A stretch of DNA of 41,155 nucleotides from an uncultured Collinsella sp. (GTDB lineage Bacteria; Actinomycetota; Coriobacteriia; Coriobacteriales; Coriobacteriaceae). Made by a program: the position numbers and the translations under genes. Under the pieces are notes generated by a model that worked only from the letters and a program-made list of their open reading frames with translations, was not told the DNA's origin and did not search any database. Where the stretch lies: positions 1-41,155 of the forward strand of contig CAAEVV010000046.1 of NCBI GenBank assembly GCA_900759565.1. Direction: 5' to 3'. Shown here piece by piece: positions 24,302-32,609 of this stretch. Each line of letters starts with the position of its first letter. Positions within the stretch are counted from its first letter, which is position 1.

Positions 24302-25759
24302 ATGGACTACAAGATTACCGGCTACGAGCCCGCCCAGCTGTTCCATTTCTTTGAGGAGGTCAGCGCGATCCCCCGTGGGTCTGGCAACGAGAAGGGCATC
24401 AGCGATTTCCTGGTCGCGTTTGCCAAGGAGCGCGGTCTCGATGTGTATCAGGACGAGGTCTACAACGTCATCATTCGCAAGCCCGCATCTGCCGGCGCCG
24501 AGAATGCCCCGACCGTAATGCTGCAGGGCCATATCGACATGGTGTGCGACAAGCTGGGTTCCGTCGAGCACGACTTTACGACCGATGGTATCGACCTGGT
24601 CGTCAAGGACGGCGTCCTCACCGCTAACGGCACCACTCTGGGCGCCGACAACGGTATTGCCGTCGCTCTGATGCTCACTGTTCTCGATGACGATTCGATT
24701 GTTCACCCCGCCCTCGAGTGCGTGTTCACCACCGACGAGGAGACCGGCCTGGTTGGCGCCGAGACGCTCGACAAGTCCCAGATCAGCGCCCGCACCATGA
24801 TTAACCTCGACTCCGAGGAGGAGGGCGTTGCCACCGTCAGCTGCGCCGGCGGCGTCGTCGTTACCTACACCTGCCCGATCGCGCGCGAGCACAAGACCGG
24901 TAGCACCCTCACGCTCGACATCTCCGGCCTGCTGGGCGGCCACTCCGGCAGCGATATCAACCTGGAGCGCGGCAACGGCAACCTCATCATGGCCCGCATC
25001 ATCGACCGCCTGATGGTTGCCGGCGAGCCCGCCATCGTTAGCTTTAACGGCGGCACCAAGGACAACGCCATCAACCGTGAGTGCAAGGCCGAGCTGGTTT
25101 ACGCCGACCACGCTGCCGCCGAGGCCGCGGCCCAGATCGCAAAGGGCATCATCGCCGACGTCACTGCCGAGCTCGAGGTCTTCGACCCCGGCTTTACCTG
25201 CACCGTTGAGATTGCCGACGACGCCGAGGTCGAGGCCATGGACCAGAAGTCCGCGCTTGCCCTCATCCGCGCCCTGCGTCTTGCCCCTAACGGCGTGATT
25301 CGCCGCAACGTCGCCACCGACGGCTCCGTCGAGGTTTCCTCCAACATCGGTGTGGTTGCCACTTCTGACGACGAGGTCAAGATCATGTTGTCCCCGCGCT
25401 CCTCGATCACCTCGCTGCAGAACGAGTTCAAGGACCGCCTGCAGACGCTGGCCGATGTCCTGGGCTTCGACGCCAAGTTTGAGTTCGAGTATCCCGGCTG
25501 GAGCTATGCCGAGCATTCGCCGGTCCGCGACATCTTTGTCGAGAGCTATCGCGAGCTCTTTGGCTCCGAGCTGCGCATCGAGTCCATTCACGCCGGCCTT
25601 GAGTGCGGCCTGTTTGCCGAGGCCCTGCACGGCCTGGACGCCATCGCCGTGGGCCCGACGCTCTCCGATGTCCACACCCCGGACGAGAGCATGGAGCTCG
25701 CTTCTGCCGAGCGCTTCTACGAGCTGCTCATCGACGTCCTCAAGCGCCTCGCTGCGTAA
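24302..25759 (+). CDS. pepD: Aminoacyl-histidine dipeptidase (PepD, M20 family)
   Basis: This 485-aa cytoplasmic metallopeptidase is of the PepD/carnosinase-like M20C group and cleaves Xaa-His and other dipeptides. The first zinc ligand is in LQGHIDMVCDK near residue 76. The bridging Asp is in TLGADNGIAVA, and the catalytic Glu pair is in FTTDEETGLVGA. The lid domain carries GLLGGHSGSDINLERGN. HAGLECGLFAEA and GPTLSDVHTPDE hold the last ligands. AAGGAGG 5 nt upstream fixes the ATG. A strong terminator separates it from the convergent hipA gene. Confidence 0.94.
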   Translation: MDYKITGYEPAQLFHFFEEVSAIPRGSGNEKGISDFLVAFAKERGLDVYQDEVYNVIIRKPASAGAENAPTVMLQGHIDMVCDKLGSVEHDFTTDGIDLVVKDGVLTANGTTLGADNGIAVALMLTVLDDDSIVHPALECVFTTDEETGLVGAETLDKSQISARTMINLDSEEEGVATVSCAGGVVVTYTCPIAREHKTGSTLTLDISGLLGGHSGSDINLERGNGNLIMARIIDRLMVAGEPAIVSFNGGTKDNAINRECKAELVYADHAAAEAAAQIAKGIIADVTAELEVFDPGFTCTVEIADDAEVEAMDQKSALALIRALRLAPNGVIRRNVATDGSVEVSSNIGVVATSDDEVKIMLSPRSSITSLQNEFKDRLQTLADVLGFDAKFEFEYPGWSYAEHSPVRDIFVESYRELFGSELRIESIHAGLECGLFAEALHGLDAIAVGPTLSDVHTPDESMELASAERFYELLIDVLKRLAA

Positions 25760-25814
25760 AGGTCGCGCTAGCAGCAGCCCGAGCCACGTGCTAGCAGATT
25801 GCAAATGACATTAC

Positions 25815-25859
25815 GAGAGGGGGCATCCGAGCTTTTGCGACGGGTGCCCCCTCTCTTTT
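25815..25859 (+). terminator. Intrinsic terminator after pepD
   Basis: GAGAGGGGGCA pairs with TGCCCCCTCTC (11 bp) across a loop of about 19 nt, then TTTTG. It lies between convergent pepD and hipA; the T-run favours the + direction. Confidence 0.85.
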
Positions 25860-25886
25860 GTTTGATAATTGCGAAATTACGGCTAC

Positions 25887-27191
25887 CTAGTCCATTTCTG
25901 CCCTGATGAGGTCGAGGGTGCGCTGGCAGTTTTCGCGGACGGGGCCGAGCATATGCTCGCGCAGGTCCGCCATGCCGGGCAGGTCGGCGTATTCGTCCAT
26001 GACCTCTTCCATGCAAATGGGCACCTCGTAGGCGAGGTCCATCATGGTTGCAAAACAAAACTTCTCGGATAGCCCGGCATCGGTGAGCGTCGCCTCCAGC
26101 GCGGGGTCGCCCATACCGTGGTATCGGCGGATAGCGCCTGGACCGATGCGTCCCACACGATTTTCGCCGCCAACGCTCATGGCAAGGCGCGCCCGGCGGC
26201 GCATGCGCTCGTATGCCAGCCCCGATGCGACATCGTACATTCGAGCCATCATGGCTGCGCCGTCGTTTCCAAGGAGCAGGGAATAGTTTTTCGCGTGCGC
26301 ATCCGGTGCGCCGATAATGGCGTTGAAGAACAGTATCTGCGTAAACAGATACAGGTTAAGTTGATGGTGGCTCGTATTTACGAGGAGCTCTTGAATGTCG
26401 CGTGTGGTCGGGCCGCCGTCTGCCGTGTACTTTTGGGCGGGCATCACCCCAAGTGCCTGACAGAGGTCTTCTTGATGTAGGCGCCTGATCGTTCCGTCTT
26501 TGACTTTCACGCGGTCATAGCGCTCAACAATGAGGGCGGGTTCGTCCTCAAACATACGATATTCGACGTTTGCCGTTGCGATACCGGCGCGCTGGGCGCT
26601 TTTCATGCAGACAAACTCATTGAGAGCCTCGAGTTTAAATCCGATAACGCCATTTTTGAAAATATGCGTCGTGGGCGAGGAGCCCATGCATTCGCACCAG
26701 CGGCCGTTTATGAACGCGAGCGCGAACTTGCCCTGGTTGCCTCCAAGTGACCAACTTTCATCTAGACCCATCCACGATGCATCGCGGTCATCTCTGATCG
26801 ACTTGAGACGAAGAGCAATTTCGTGGTCGTCTATAGGGCGGTATTCGCCAGCGCGATGCAGGACGGCGTCGGCATCTTCTTCGGCACAAAACTGCACTCC
26901 GCCCGGACAGTCGAGTCCGATATGGCTGAGTAGTGCGATGGGATTGTTGGGCCTAACGTCGAATTCGGCGGCAATCGCTTTTCGTTGGTCCTCGCTGTCG
27001 GGTAGAAGGCCAAACAGGTACGGATTCATGACCTGTTGGCCGTATGTGCGATTTGATACGGGTATGTTGGTCGATAGGGCTGGCCCGTCATAGTCTTGGT
27101 CGTAGGTAAAGCTGATAAGACCGTTCTCATCTTGCGTGAGCGTTCCCGCAGGTACGCCGCAAATAATGGTCCGAAGTGATGTTCTGGCCAT
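25887..27191 (-). CDS. hipA: HipA-type toxin kinase
   Basis: This 434-aa serine/threonine kinase is of the HipA family. E. coli HipA phosphorylates glutamyl-tRNA synthetase and causes dormancy. The N-terminal subdomain has VPAGTLTQDENGLISFTYD and LFGLLPDSEDQR. The Gly-rich autophosphorylation loop reads SLGGNQGKFAL near residue 146. The catalytic motif is GAPDAHAKNYSLL, and the Mg-binding Asp lies in ARMYDVASGLAY. All key residues are present, so the enzyme should be active. It starts 3 nt after hipB, the usual antitoxin-first order, and shares its operator. The target in this organism is not evident. Confidence 0.92.
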   Translation of the reverse strand: MARTSLRTIICGVPAGTLTQDENGLISFTYDQDYDGPALSTNIPVSNRTYGQQVMNPYLFGLLPDSEDQRKAIAAEFDVRPNNPIALLSHIGLDCPGGVQFCAEEDADAVLHRAGEYRPIDDHEIALRLKSIRDDRDASWMGLDESWSLGGNQGKFALAFINGRWCECMGSSPTTHIFKNGVIGFKLEALNEFVCMKSAQRAGIATANVEYRMFEDEPALIVERYDRVKVKDGTIRRLHQEDLCQALGVMPAQKYTADGGPTTRDIQELLVNTSHHQLNLYLFTQILFFNAIIGAPDAHAKNYSLLLGNDGAAMMARMYDVASGLAYERMRRRARLAMSVGGENRVGRIGPGAIRRYHGMGDPALEATLTDAGLSEKFCFATMMDLAYEVPICMEEVMDEYADLPGMADLREHMLGPVRENCQRTLDLIRAEMD

Positions 27192-27194
27192 TGG

Positions 27195-27665
27195 CTATTT
27201 CCCTTCGGGCTTGGTTTGGTTAGATGCGTTTGCGGCAATCGAGACTCCGAGATTGGACATGGCGAAATCGGCGAAGACCTCGTCGTAGAGTGCGGATGTA
27301 AAGGGGGCATCTGGAAGAGCCGGAATGGCGGTACTACGACGGTTGCGATGATGAGGACGTTGAGTGTGATGGTGCCTGGGGATGCTGCGAGGCAGCGGAT
27401 TGGCATGCGGGGCGTCGACTGGTCGCTCGTTTTTCGCTTCGTCGATATCCCCTTGTGCTGCGAGCGCCAGTCCAAGAGCGTCGAAAATCGCCAGCAACTT
27501 GTCGAGTCGAATGCCGGTGGCGTCGCCCAGCTCGAGCGATGCGAGCAGGCGCTCCGAAACACCGGCCTTTTTAGCGAGGGTCGCACGGGTGATCCCTTGC
27601 GCCTCGCGTGCCCGGCGCACGTAGACGCCAGCTTGGCGCGGTGTGGTGATGGGAAGGGTATCCAC
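27195..27665 (-). CDS. hipB: HipB-type XRE antitoxin
   Basis: This 156-aa protein has a GTG start and TAGGAG 6 nt upstream. Residues 9-70 are an XRE helix-turn-helix (ARRAREAQGITRATLAKKAGVSERLLASLELG, quoted in part), followed by KLLAIFDALGLAL. E. coli HipB is only 88 aa. Here a further 75 residues follow, first a His/Arg/Pro-rich stretch (PRHHHTQRPHHRNRR) and then ALYDEVFADFAMSNLG. The extension may wrap the toxin or may result from an old frame change. It should repress its own promoter through the palindrome at 27681-27721 and neutralise HipA. Confidence 0.85.
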   Translation of the reverse strand: MDTLPITTPRQAGVYVRRAREAQGITRATLAKKAGVSERLLASLELGDATGIRLDKLLAIFDALGLALAAQGDIDEAKNERPVDAPHANPLPRSIPRHHHTQRPHHRNRRSTAIPALPDAPFTSALYDEVFADFAMSNLGVSIAANASNQTKPEGK

Positions 27666-27680
27666 GGCGATCTCCTAACG

Positions 27681-27721
27681 TGCAGACTTTTGCATATCAG
27701 TATGACATGCAAAAGTCTGCA
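27681..27721. promoter_or_regulatory. hipBA operator/promoter
   Basis: The perfect 15-bp arms TGCAGACTTTTGCAT (27681-27695) and ATGCAAAAGTCTGCA (27707-27721) lie 16 bp upstream of hipB. Between them, on the minus strand, TGTCATACT looks like an extended -10. HipB-type repressors bind paired palindromes over their own promoter, so this is the likely autoregulatory site. Confidence 0.75.
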
Positions 27722-27722
27722 T

Positions 27723-27756
27723 GAAAAGGCCTCATGCAAAACACTGCATGAGGCCT
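27723..27756 (-). terminator. Terminator of mntP
   Basis: AGGCCTCATGCA / TGCATGAGGCCT is a perfect 12-bp stem. On the minus strand it is followed by TTTT. It lies 35 nt past the mntP stop. Its ATGCA core resembles half of the neighbouring hip operator. Confidence 0.75.
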
Positions 27757-27791
27757 CTATGTTGACCGTTGAGCTTATGAGAGGCGTTTTT

Positions 27792-28370
27792 TTATATCGC
27801 GAGAATCCCCAGATGCTCAAGCAAAATCTTAAGCCCAATGAGGATGAGCACGACGCCACCCACGATGGTGGCGGGTTTTTCGTAGCGCGCGCCAAAGGTG
27901 TGGCCGATCGCTACGCCGGCGACGGAGAAGATAAACGTTGTGATGCCGATAAGCGATACAGCGGGAACGATGTCAACCGAGAGCGCCGCAAATGAGATGC
28001 CCACGGCCAGGGCGTCGATTGAGGTGGCGATGGCGAGGATCAGGTACTCGCCCAGGTCAATCTTTTCGGCATCCTTGCCGTCGCCTTCATCCTCGTCCTC
28101 GGTAAAGGCCTCCCACAGCATTTTGCCGCCGATGAAGGCCAAAAGGATAAAGGCGATCCAGTGGTCGATGGGTCCGATGATGCCCATGAATTGACTGCCG
28201 AGCGCCCATCCGATTACGGGCATGCCGGCCTGAAAGCCGCCAAAGAACAGGCCGAGCACTACGGCGGCCTTAAGGTTGATCTTCTTCATGCCAAGGCCCT
28301 TGCAGATGGAAACGGCAAAGGCGTCCATCGAAAGGCCAACGGCGAGCAACACGAGCTCTGCGAGTCCCAT
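27792..28370 (-). CDS. mntP: Manganese efflux pump MntP
   Basis: This 192-aa membrane protein has six predicted helices in two similar halves. Each half carries the metal-site signature: LSMDAFAVSICKGL and later ATSIDALAVGISFAAL. A charged loop, FTEDEDEGDGKDAEKID, separates them. By family it exports Mn(II). The start at 28370 is set by GAGAGGGAG 8-9 nt upstream and by the MGLAELVLLAVGLSMDAF opening. The longer frame runs back through the riboswitch terminator and is wrong. Expression is governed by the yybP-ykoY riboswitch directly upstream. A terminator follows. Confidence 0.95.
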   Translation of the reverse strand: MGLAELVLLAVGLSMDAFAVSICKGLGMKKINLKAAVVLGLFFGGFQAGMPVIGWALGSQFMGIIGPIDHWIAFILLAFIGGKMLWEAFTEDEDEGDGKDAEKIDLGEYLILAIATSIDALAVGISFAALSVDIVPAVSLIGITTFIFSVAGVAIGHTFGARYEKPATIVGGVVLILIGLKILLEHLGILAI

Positions 28371-28423
28371 AGTCTGGCTCCCTCTCTGCGGGCGGGCCCG
28401 CGTGTACCTCTTGAGGGAGTAAT

Positions 28424-28557
28424 AAAAAAGACCCGTGGCGTACGCGTTGCGCGCACAGCCACGAGTCTCGTTCATTAAGGCAAGCCAGGCCGCATCGGCC
28501 AGTGTGTTGACTTACCGCGCCACCGGAGGCGAATCCGGTCACGCGACTACTCCCTCA
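28424..28557 (-). promoter_or_regulatory. yybP-ykoY manganese riboswitch with terminator
   Basis: On the minus strand the leader has the class signatures in order: GGGAGTAGTCGCG, the stem ACCGGATTCGCCTCCGGT, GTCAACACACTGGCC and TGAACGAGAC. These match the Mn-sensing yybP-ykoY aptamer. The aptamer's last strand (ACGAGAC) lies within a terminator: GACTCGTGGC pairs with GCCACGGGTC, followed by TTTTTT (28424-28467). Mn(II) binding should hold the aptamer and prevent this terminator, so turning mntP on. Confidence 0.92.
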
Positions 28558-28563
28558 TTTATG

Positions 28564-28646
28564 CGAATCCCGATGCTACCACATGAACAGCTGATTTGGG
28601 TTGGGCTCTCAGCTGTGTTCGCTCATTCTGTAAGCATCGGATTTCG
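28564..28646. repeat. Nested inverted repeat between mntP riboswitch and disA
   Basis: CGAATCCCGATGCT and AGCATCGGATTTCG pair at 12 of 14 positions. Inside lies a perfect ACAGCTGA / TCAGCTGT hairpin. This is the divergent promoter region for the riboswitch-mntP unit and disA. It could be an RNA leader of disA or a protein site. Confidence 0.45.
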
Positions 28647-28716
28647 CAAGCGCCGCAGGGACAAACCGTGAGAAACTATTTAGCGTTTATGGAGCGTATA
28701 CGATGGGAGCGATGCC

Positions 28717-29784
28717 TTGGATAAGAACGAGCTGCAAAAGCGTATGGAACAGGCCATCCGCCTGACGGCACCTGGTCAGCCGATCCGCACCGCCCTCGAC
28801 ATGATCATCGCCGGTCACCTGGGCGCCCTTATCTGCGTCGGCGACACCGAAAACGTGCTCGCTGCCGGTAACGACGGCTTCCCGCTCAACATTTCGTTTA
28901 CCTCGAACCGCCTGTTCGAGCTTTCCAAGATGGACGGCGCCATCGTTATCGATGGCGACCTCACCCAGATCTTGCGCGCCAACTTCCACCTCAATCCCGA
29001 TCCCTCGCTTGCCACGAGTGAGACGGGCATGCGTCACCGCACCGCCGCTCGCATGTCGGTGCTCACCGACGCCATCGTGATCTCGGTCTCGGCCCGTCGC
29101 GCCGTCGTCAACGTGTACGTCCACGGCAAGAGTTACGAGATCCAGCCCGTCACTACCATCATGAGCTCGGTCAACCAGCTCGTCGCCACGCTCCAGACTA
29201 CCCGTCAGTCGCTCGATCGCTCCCTGCTGCGCCTGACGGCCCTCGAGCTCGACGACTACGTCACGCTCGCCGACATCACCGGCATCTTCTCGAGTTTCGA
29301 GATCATGCAACAGGCAAAGACCGAGCTTAAGGATTGCATCGTCAAGCTGGGTAACCAGGGCAAGCTCGTGCAGATGCAGCTCGAGCAGCTCGCGGGCTCC
29401 AGCATGGATACCGAATACGATCTGATGATCCGCGACTACGCGAGCGATTCCTCCGAGGCCAACGCCGAGAAGATCCGCGCCGAGCTGAGCCGCATGACGC
29501 CTAAGGACCTGTCCGACCCGCAGCACGTGGCGGCAGTTCTGGGCTATGACGACCTGGACGAGGACTCCGTCATGACACCGCTTGGCCTGCGCACGCTTTC
29601 GCGTGTGTCCGTCGTGCGCGACGGCGTGGCCGAGAAGATCGTCGACGAGTACGGCTCGCTGCAGGAGCTCATGGATGACATCAGCGAGGATCCGGAGCGC
29701 CTGGGCGACTTTGGCGTCAACAACCCTGCCATTCTTGCGGACTCGCTGTACCGCATGAAGGGCACCAAACAGGGGAACGCATAA
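28717..29784 (+). CDS. disA: Diadenylate cyclase DisA
   Basis: This 355-aa enzyme makes cyclic di-AMP from two ATP and scans DNA for damage. The N-terminal DAC domain has DGAIVIDGDL near residue 73 and GMRHRTAARMS near 103, both catalytic. A helical linker follows. The C-terminal HhH DNA-binding region is near LGLRTLSRVSVV and EYGSLQELMDDI. The length is normal. The frame opens with TTG at 28717, with GGGAG 7 nt upstream; the nearby ATG codons are in other frames. Its stop overlaps the ispD start by one base. The usual partner radA is not adjacent. Confidence 0.94.
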   Translation: MDKNELQKRMEQAIRLTAPGQPIRTALDMIIAGHLGALICVGDTENVLAAGNDGFPLNISFTSNRLFELSKMDGAIVIDGDLTQILRANFHLNPDPSLATSETGMRHRTAARMSVLTDAIVISVSARRAVVNVYVHGKSYEIQPVTTIMSSVNQLVATLQTTRQSLDRSLLRLTALELDDYVTLADITGIFSSFEIMQQAKTELKDCIVKLGNQGKLVQMQLEQLAGSSMDTEYDLMIRDYASDSSEANAEKIRAELSRMTPKDLSDPQHVAAVLGYDDLDEDSVMTPLGLRTLSRVSVVRDGVAEKIVDEYGSLQELMDDISEDPERLGDFGVNNPAILADSLYRMKGTKQGNA

Positions 29785-30512
29785 TGGCGCCCGTATGCGC
29801 CGTGGTCGTTGCCGGTGGCAGCGGCCAGCGCTTTGGTAATCCCGGCGGCAAGCAGCTCGTTAACGTGGCGGGCCGTCCGCTCATGAGCTGGTCCATCCGC
29901 GCGTTCGATCGTAGCGATAAGGTCGGCCACATCGTCGTGGTTTGTCCTGCCGAGCGCCGTGCCGAGATGCGCCGCCTGGCCATCGACCCGTTTGACTATG
30001 ACACGCCCATCAGCTTTGCCGATGCCGGCGATACCCGTCAGGATTCCACTCGTGCCGGCGTGCATGCGGTTCCGGCGGGTTTCGAATATGTCGCCATCCA
30101 CGACGGCGCTCGTCCGCTCATTACCACCGAGGCCATCGACCACGCTATCGACGTGCTCGTGGGCGACCGTGCTCTCGACGGTGTCGTGTGCGGCCAGCCT
30201 GCGATCGACACGCTCAAGATCGTCGACGGCGATAATATCGTCGAGACGCCGCCGCGCGAGCTCTATTGGGCCGCGCAGACGCCGCAAATCTTTAGCGTAG
30301 ACGCCATGAAGCGCGCCCATGCCGCGGCGATTACCGAGGGCTTTATCGGGACCGACGATTCTTCGCTGGTCGAGCGCATGGGTGGGCGCGTCCGCTGCGT
30401 TCAGAGCCCGCGCGATAACCTTAAGGTGACGGTGCCCGAGGACCTGCGTCCCGTAACCGCGATTCTGCTCGGCCGTATGGCCGAGGGAGAGGACCTTCCC
30501 CATGTTCAGTAA
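29784..30512 (+). CDS. ispD: 2-C-methyl-D-erythritol 4-phosphate cytidylyltransferase
   Basis: This 242-aa enzyme joins CTP and MEP in the isoprenoid pathway. The N-terminal nucleotide loop is VVAGGSGQRFGNPGGKQ, with the catalytic Lys. HDGARPLIT and TPQIF are the other family motifs. The length is normal. The ATG overlaps the disA stop (TAATG), and its end overlaps ispF by 11 bp, so disA-ispD-ispF are translationally coupled. Confidence 0.95.
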   Translation: MAPVCAVVVAGGSGQRFGNPGGKQLVNVAGRPLMSWSIRAFDRSDKVGHIVVVCPAERRAEMRRLAIDPFDYDTPISFADAGDTRQDSTRAGVHAVPAGFEYVAIHDGARPLITTEAIDHAIDVLVGDRALDGVVCGQPAIDTLKIVDGDNIVETPPRELYWAAQTPQIFSVDAMKRAHAAAITEGFIGTDDSSLVERMGGRVRCVQSPRDNLKVTVPEDLRPVTAILLGRMAEGEDLPHVQ

Positions 30513-30996
30513 CCTGCGCATTGGACACGGCTACGACGTTCACCGTCTGGTGGAGGGGCGTCGATGTATCATCGGCGGGGTCGACATTCCCTACGAGCGC
30601 GGCCTGCTGGGCCACTCGGATGCCGATGTGCTCGCGCACGCGCTGGCCGACGCCATTCTGGGCGCCTGCCGCGGGGGAGACATCGGCAAGCTATTTCCCG
30701 ACACCGATCCCGCCTACGAGGGTGCCGATTCGATGGTGCTGCTCGCTCGCGTGATGGACTATGCGCGCGAGCTGGGCTTTGAGTTTGTCGATGCCGATTG
30801 CACCATTGCCTGTCAGCAACCCAAGATCACCCCGCACCGCGATGCCATGCGCGCCAACCTGGCCCATGCCCTGGGCGTTGACGTCGAAAACGTGGGCGTC
30901 GCCGCCACCACGACCGAAAAGCTCGGTTGGGAAGGCCAGGGCGAGGGGATCGGCGCCTGGGCCGTTTGCCTGCTACAGAAAATCGTTAAGGAGTAA
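30502..30996 (+). CDS. ispF: 2-C-methyl-D-erythritol 2,4-cyclodiphosphate synthase
   Basis: This 164-aa trimeric zinc enzyme follows IspE in the MEP pathway. The zinc site is in GHGYDVHRL. LLGHSDADVLAHALADAILGA (quoted in part) and the GDIGKLFPDTD block form the active site. The C-terminal TTTEKLGWEGQGEGI is typical. Its start lies inside ispD, with GGAGAGG as ribosome site. cysS begins 3 nt after its stop. Confidence 0.96.
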   Translation: MFSNLRIGHGYDVHRLVEGRRCIIGGVDIPYERGLLGHSDADVLAHALADAILGACRGGDIGKLFPDTDPAYEGADSMVLLARVMDYARELGFEFVDADCTIACQQPKITPHRDAMRANLAHALGVDVENVGVAATTTEKLGWEGQGEGIGAWAVCLLQKIVKE

Positions 30997-30999
30997 CGA

Positions 31000-32466
31000 A
31001 TGCGTATCTACAACAGCGCTACCCATAAAAAGGAAGAGTTCCAGCCCATCGAGTCCGGCAAGGTCCGCATGTACGTGTGCGGCCCCACGGTCTACGACAA
31101 CATCCACATCGGCAATGCCCGCACGTTCATCAGCTTCGATGTGATTCGACGCTGGCTCATCGCGAGCGGCTACGAGGTCACGTTCGCCCAGAACCTCACC
31201 GATGTCGATGACAAGATCATCAAGCGCGCCAACGAGCAGGGCCGTACGGCTGCCGAGGTCGCGACGGAGTTCTCCGACAAGTTCATCGGCGTCATGCGCG
31301 CCGCCAACGTGCTCGATCCCGATGTGCGCCCCCGCGCCACCAAGGAGATCGGCCCCATGATCGCCATGATCAAGACGCTTATCGAGCAGGGCCACGCTTA
31401 CGCAGCCGATAACGGCGATGTGTACTTTGCCGTGCGCAGCGATCCCAACTATGGTCAGGTCTCGGGCCGCAACATCGACGACCTGATGGTGGGTGCGCGC
31501 ATCGAGGAGAACGAGGACAAGAACGACCCGCTCGACTTTGCCCTGTGGAAGGCCGCCAAGCCCGGCGAGCCCAGCTGGCCGAGCCCCTGGGGCGAGGGCC
31601 GTCCCGGTTGGCACACCGAGTGCGCTGCCATGGTGCACCGCTACCTGGGCACCCCGATCGACATTCACGGCGGCGGCTCCGACCTTGCCTTCCCGCATCA
31701 CGAGAACGAGTGCGCCCAGGCCACCTGCGCCTGGCACCAGGGCTTCTCCAACACCTGGATGCACACGGGCATGCTGCTGGTAGACGGCGAGAAGATGTCC
31801 AAGTCGCTCGGCAACTTCTTTACGCTGGCCGAGGTCCTCGAGCAGCACTCCGCTGCCGCCCTGCGCCTGCTGATGCTGCAGACGAGCTATCGCTCGCCGC
31901 TCGACTTTTCTTGGGAGCGCCTGGAGGGTGCCGAGAACTCGCTCACGCGTATCGCCGGTACGGTCGAGAACCTGCGCTGGGCCGCGAACCATGCGACGGC
32001 CGATGCCGATGTGGCTGCCGCCGAGGCATTTGCCGCCAAGGCCGCTGAGACTCGTGCTGCCTTTAAGGAGTGCATGGACGACGACTTTAACACCGCTGGT
32101 GCCATGGGTGCCGTCTTTGGCTTTGTGACCGAGTGCAACCAGTACTTGGAGCAGGCGGGCGACGCTGCCGACAAGGCCGCCGCGCTTGCCGCCGCCGACA
32201 CGCTGGCCGAGCTGCTCGATACGCTTGGCGTTGAGCTCCCCGAGCCCAAGGTCGAGCTGCCGCTGGGTCTGCTAGGCGTTGCTGCCGGCCTGGTCGCCTA
32301 CACGGGCGACGACGTGGACGAGGCCGCTGCCAAGATTCTCGAGGCCCGCGCCAAGGCCCGCGCCGCCAAGAACTGGGATCTGGCCGACGCCATCCGCGAC
32401 CAGCTCAAGGACCTGGGCCTGACGATTGAAGATACGGCCGCGGGCACTCGTATTAAGAGCCTCTAG
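31000..32466 (+). CDS. cysS: Cysteinyl-tRNA synthetase
   Basis: This 488-aa class I synthetase has the zinc Cys and HIGH box in CGPTVYDNIHIGNAR (residues 28-42). Further zinc ligands lie in WHTECAAM and FPHHENECAQ. The KMSKS box is near residue 264. The DALR and C-terminal helices end in RIKSL. The length is slightly above the usual 465. AAGGAG lies just before the ATG. It is fourth in the disA-ispD-ispF-cysS operon. mrnC, the Mini-III RNase gene that follows cysS in B. subtilis, is missing; a structured hairpin is there instead. Confidence 0.96.
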   Translation: MRIYNSATHKKEEFQPIESGKVRMYVCGPTVYDNIHIGNARTFISFDVIRRWLIASGYEVTFAQNLTDVDDKIIKRANEQGRTAAEVATEFSDKFIGVMRAANVLDPDVRPRATKEIGPMIAMIKTLIEQGHAYAADNGDVYFAVRSDPNYGQVSGRNIDDLMVGARIEENEDKNDPLDFALWKAAKPGEPSWPSPWGEGRPGWHTECAAMVHRYLGTPIDIHGGGSDLAFPHHENECAQATCAWHQGFSNTWMHTGMLLVDGEKMSKSLGNFFTLAEVLEQHSAAALRLLMLQTSYRSPLDFSWERLEGAENSLTRIAGTVENLRWAANHATADADVAAAEAFAAKAAETRAAFKECMDDDFNTAGAMGAVFGFVTECNQYLEQAGDAADKAAALAAADTLAELLDTLGVELPEPKVELPLGLLGVAAGLVAYTGDDVDEAAAKILEARAKARAAKNWDLADAIRDQLKDLGLTIEDTAAGTRIKSL

Positions 32467-32472
32467 TATTTG

Positions 32473-32575
32473 TCGACCGTTCGAGGTGCGGCAGATTGCC
32501 TTGAAAGAGGAGGGCATAGACCTGGTGGTCATGCCCGACGATTGAAAGGCAAGGTGCCGTGGCTCGGACGGTCGA
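32473..32575 (+). ncRNA. Candidate structured RNA: symmetric imperfect hairpin
   Basis: The whole 143-bp cysS-rlmB gap is dominated by one 103-nt hairpin. From the outside in, the paired blocks are TCGACCGT/ACGGTCGA, CGAG/CTCG, CGGCA/TGCCG, TTGCCTT/AAGGCAA, GGGCAT/ATGCCC and ACC/GGT, with loop TGGT. This is 33 pairs. The internal loops are symmetric (1/1, 3/3, 2/2, 9/9) except the last (2/1). The 9/9 loop, GAAAGAGGA against GACGATTGA, can form tandem G-A pairs around A-U pairs. No T-run follows, so it is not a terminator. The function is unknown. Confidence 0.6.
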
Positions 32576-32609
32576 TTCTTGTTCGTTATCTATTTAAGGA
32601 GGCCGTCCT

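Noticed and set aside
27026..27895. Alternative 289-codon minus-strand frame across hipB
   Set aside because: It runs through the hip operator, the mntP terminator and the mntP end; hipB has the HTH, a ribosome site and the operator on its side.
32491..32546. Peptide remnant (ALKEEGIDLVVMPDD) after cysS
   Set aside because: It is open for only a short stretch and the same bases are fully explained by the 103-nt hairpin. Likeness to a CysRS tail is too slight.
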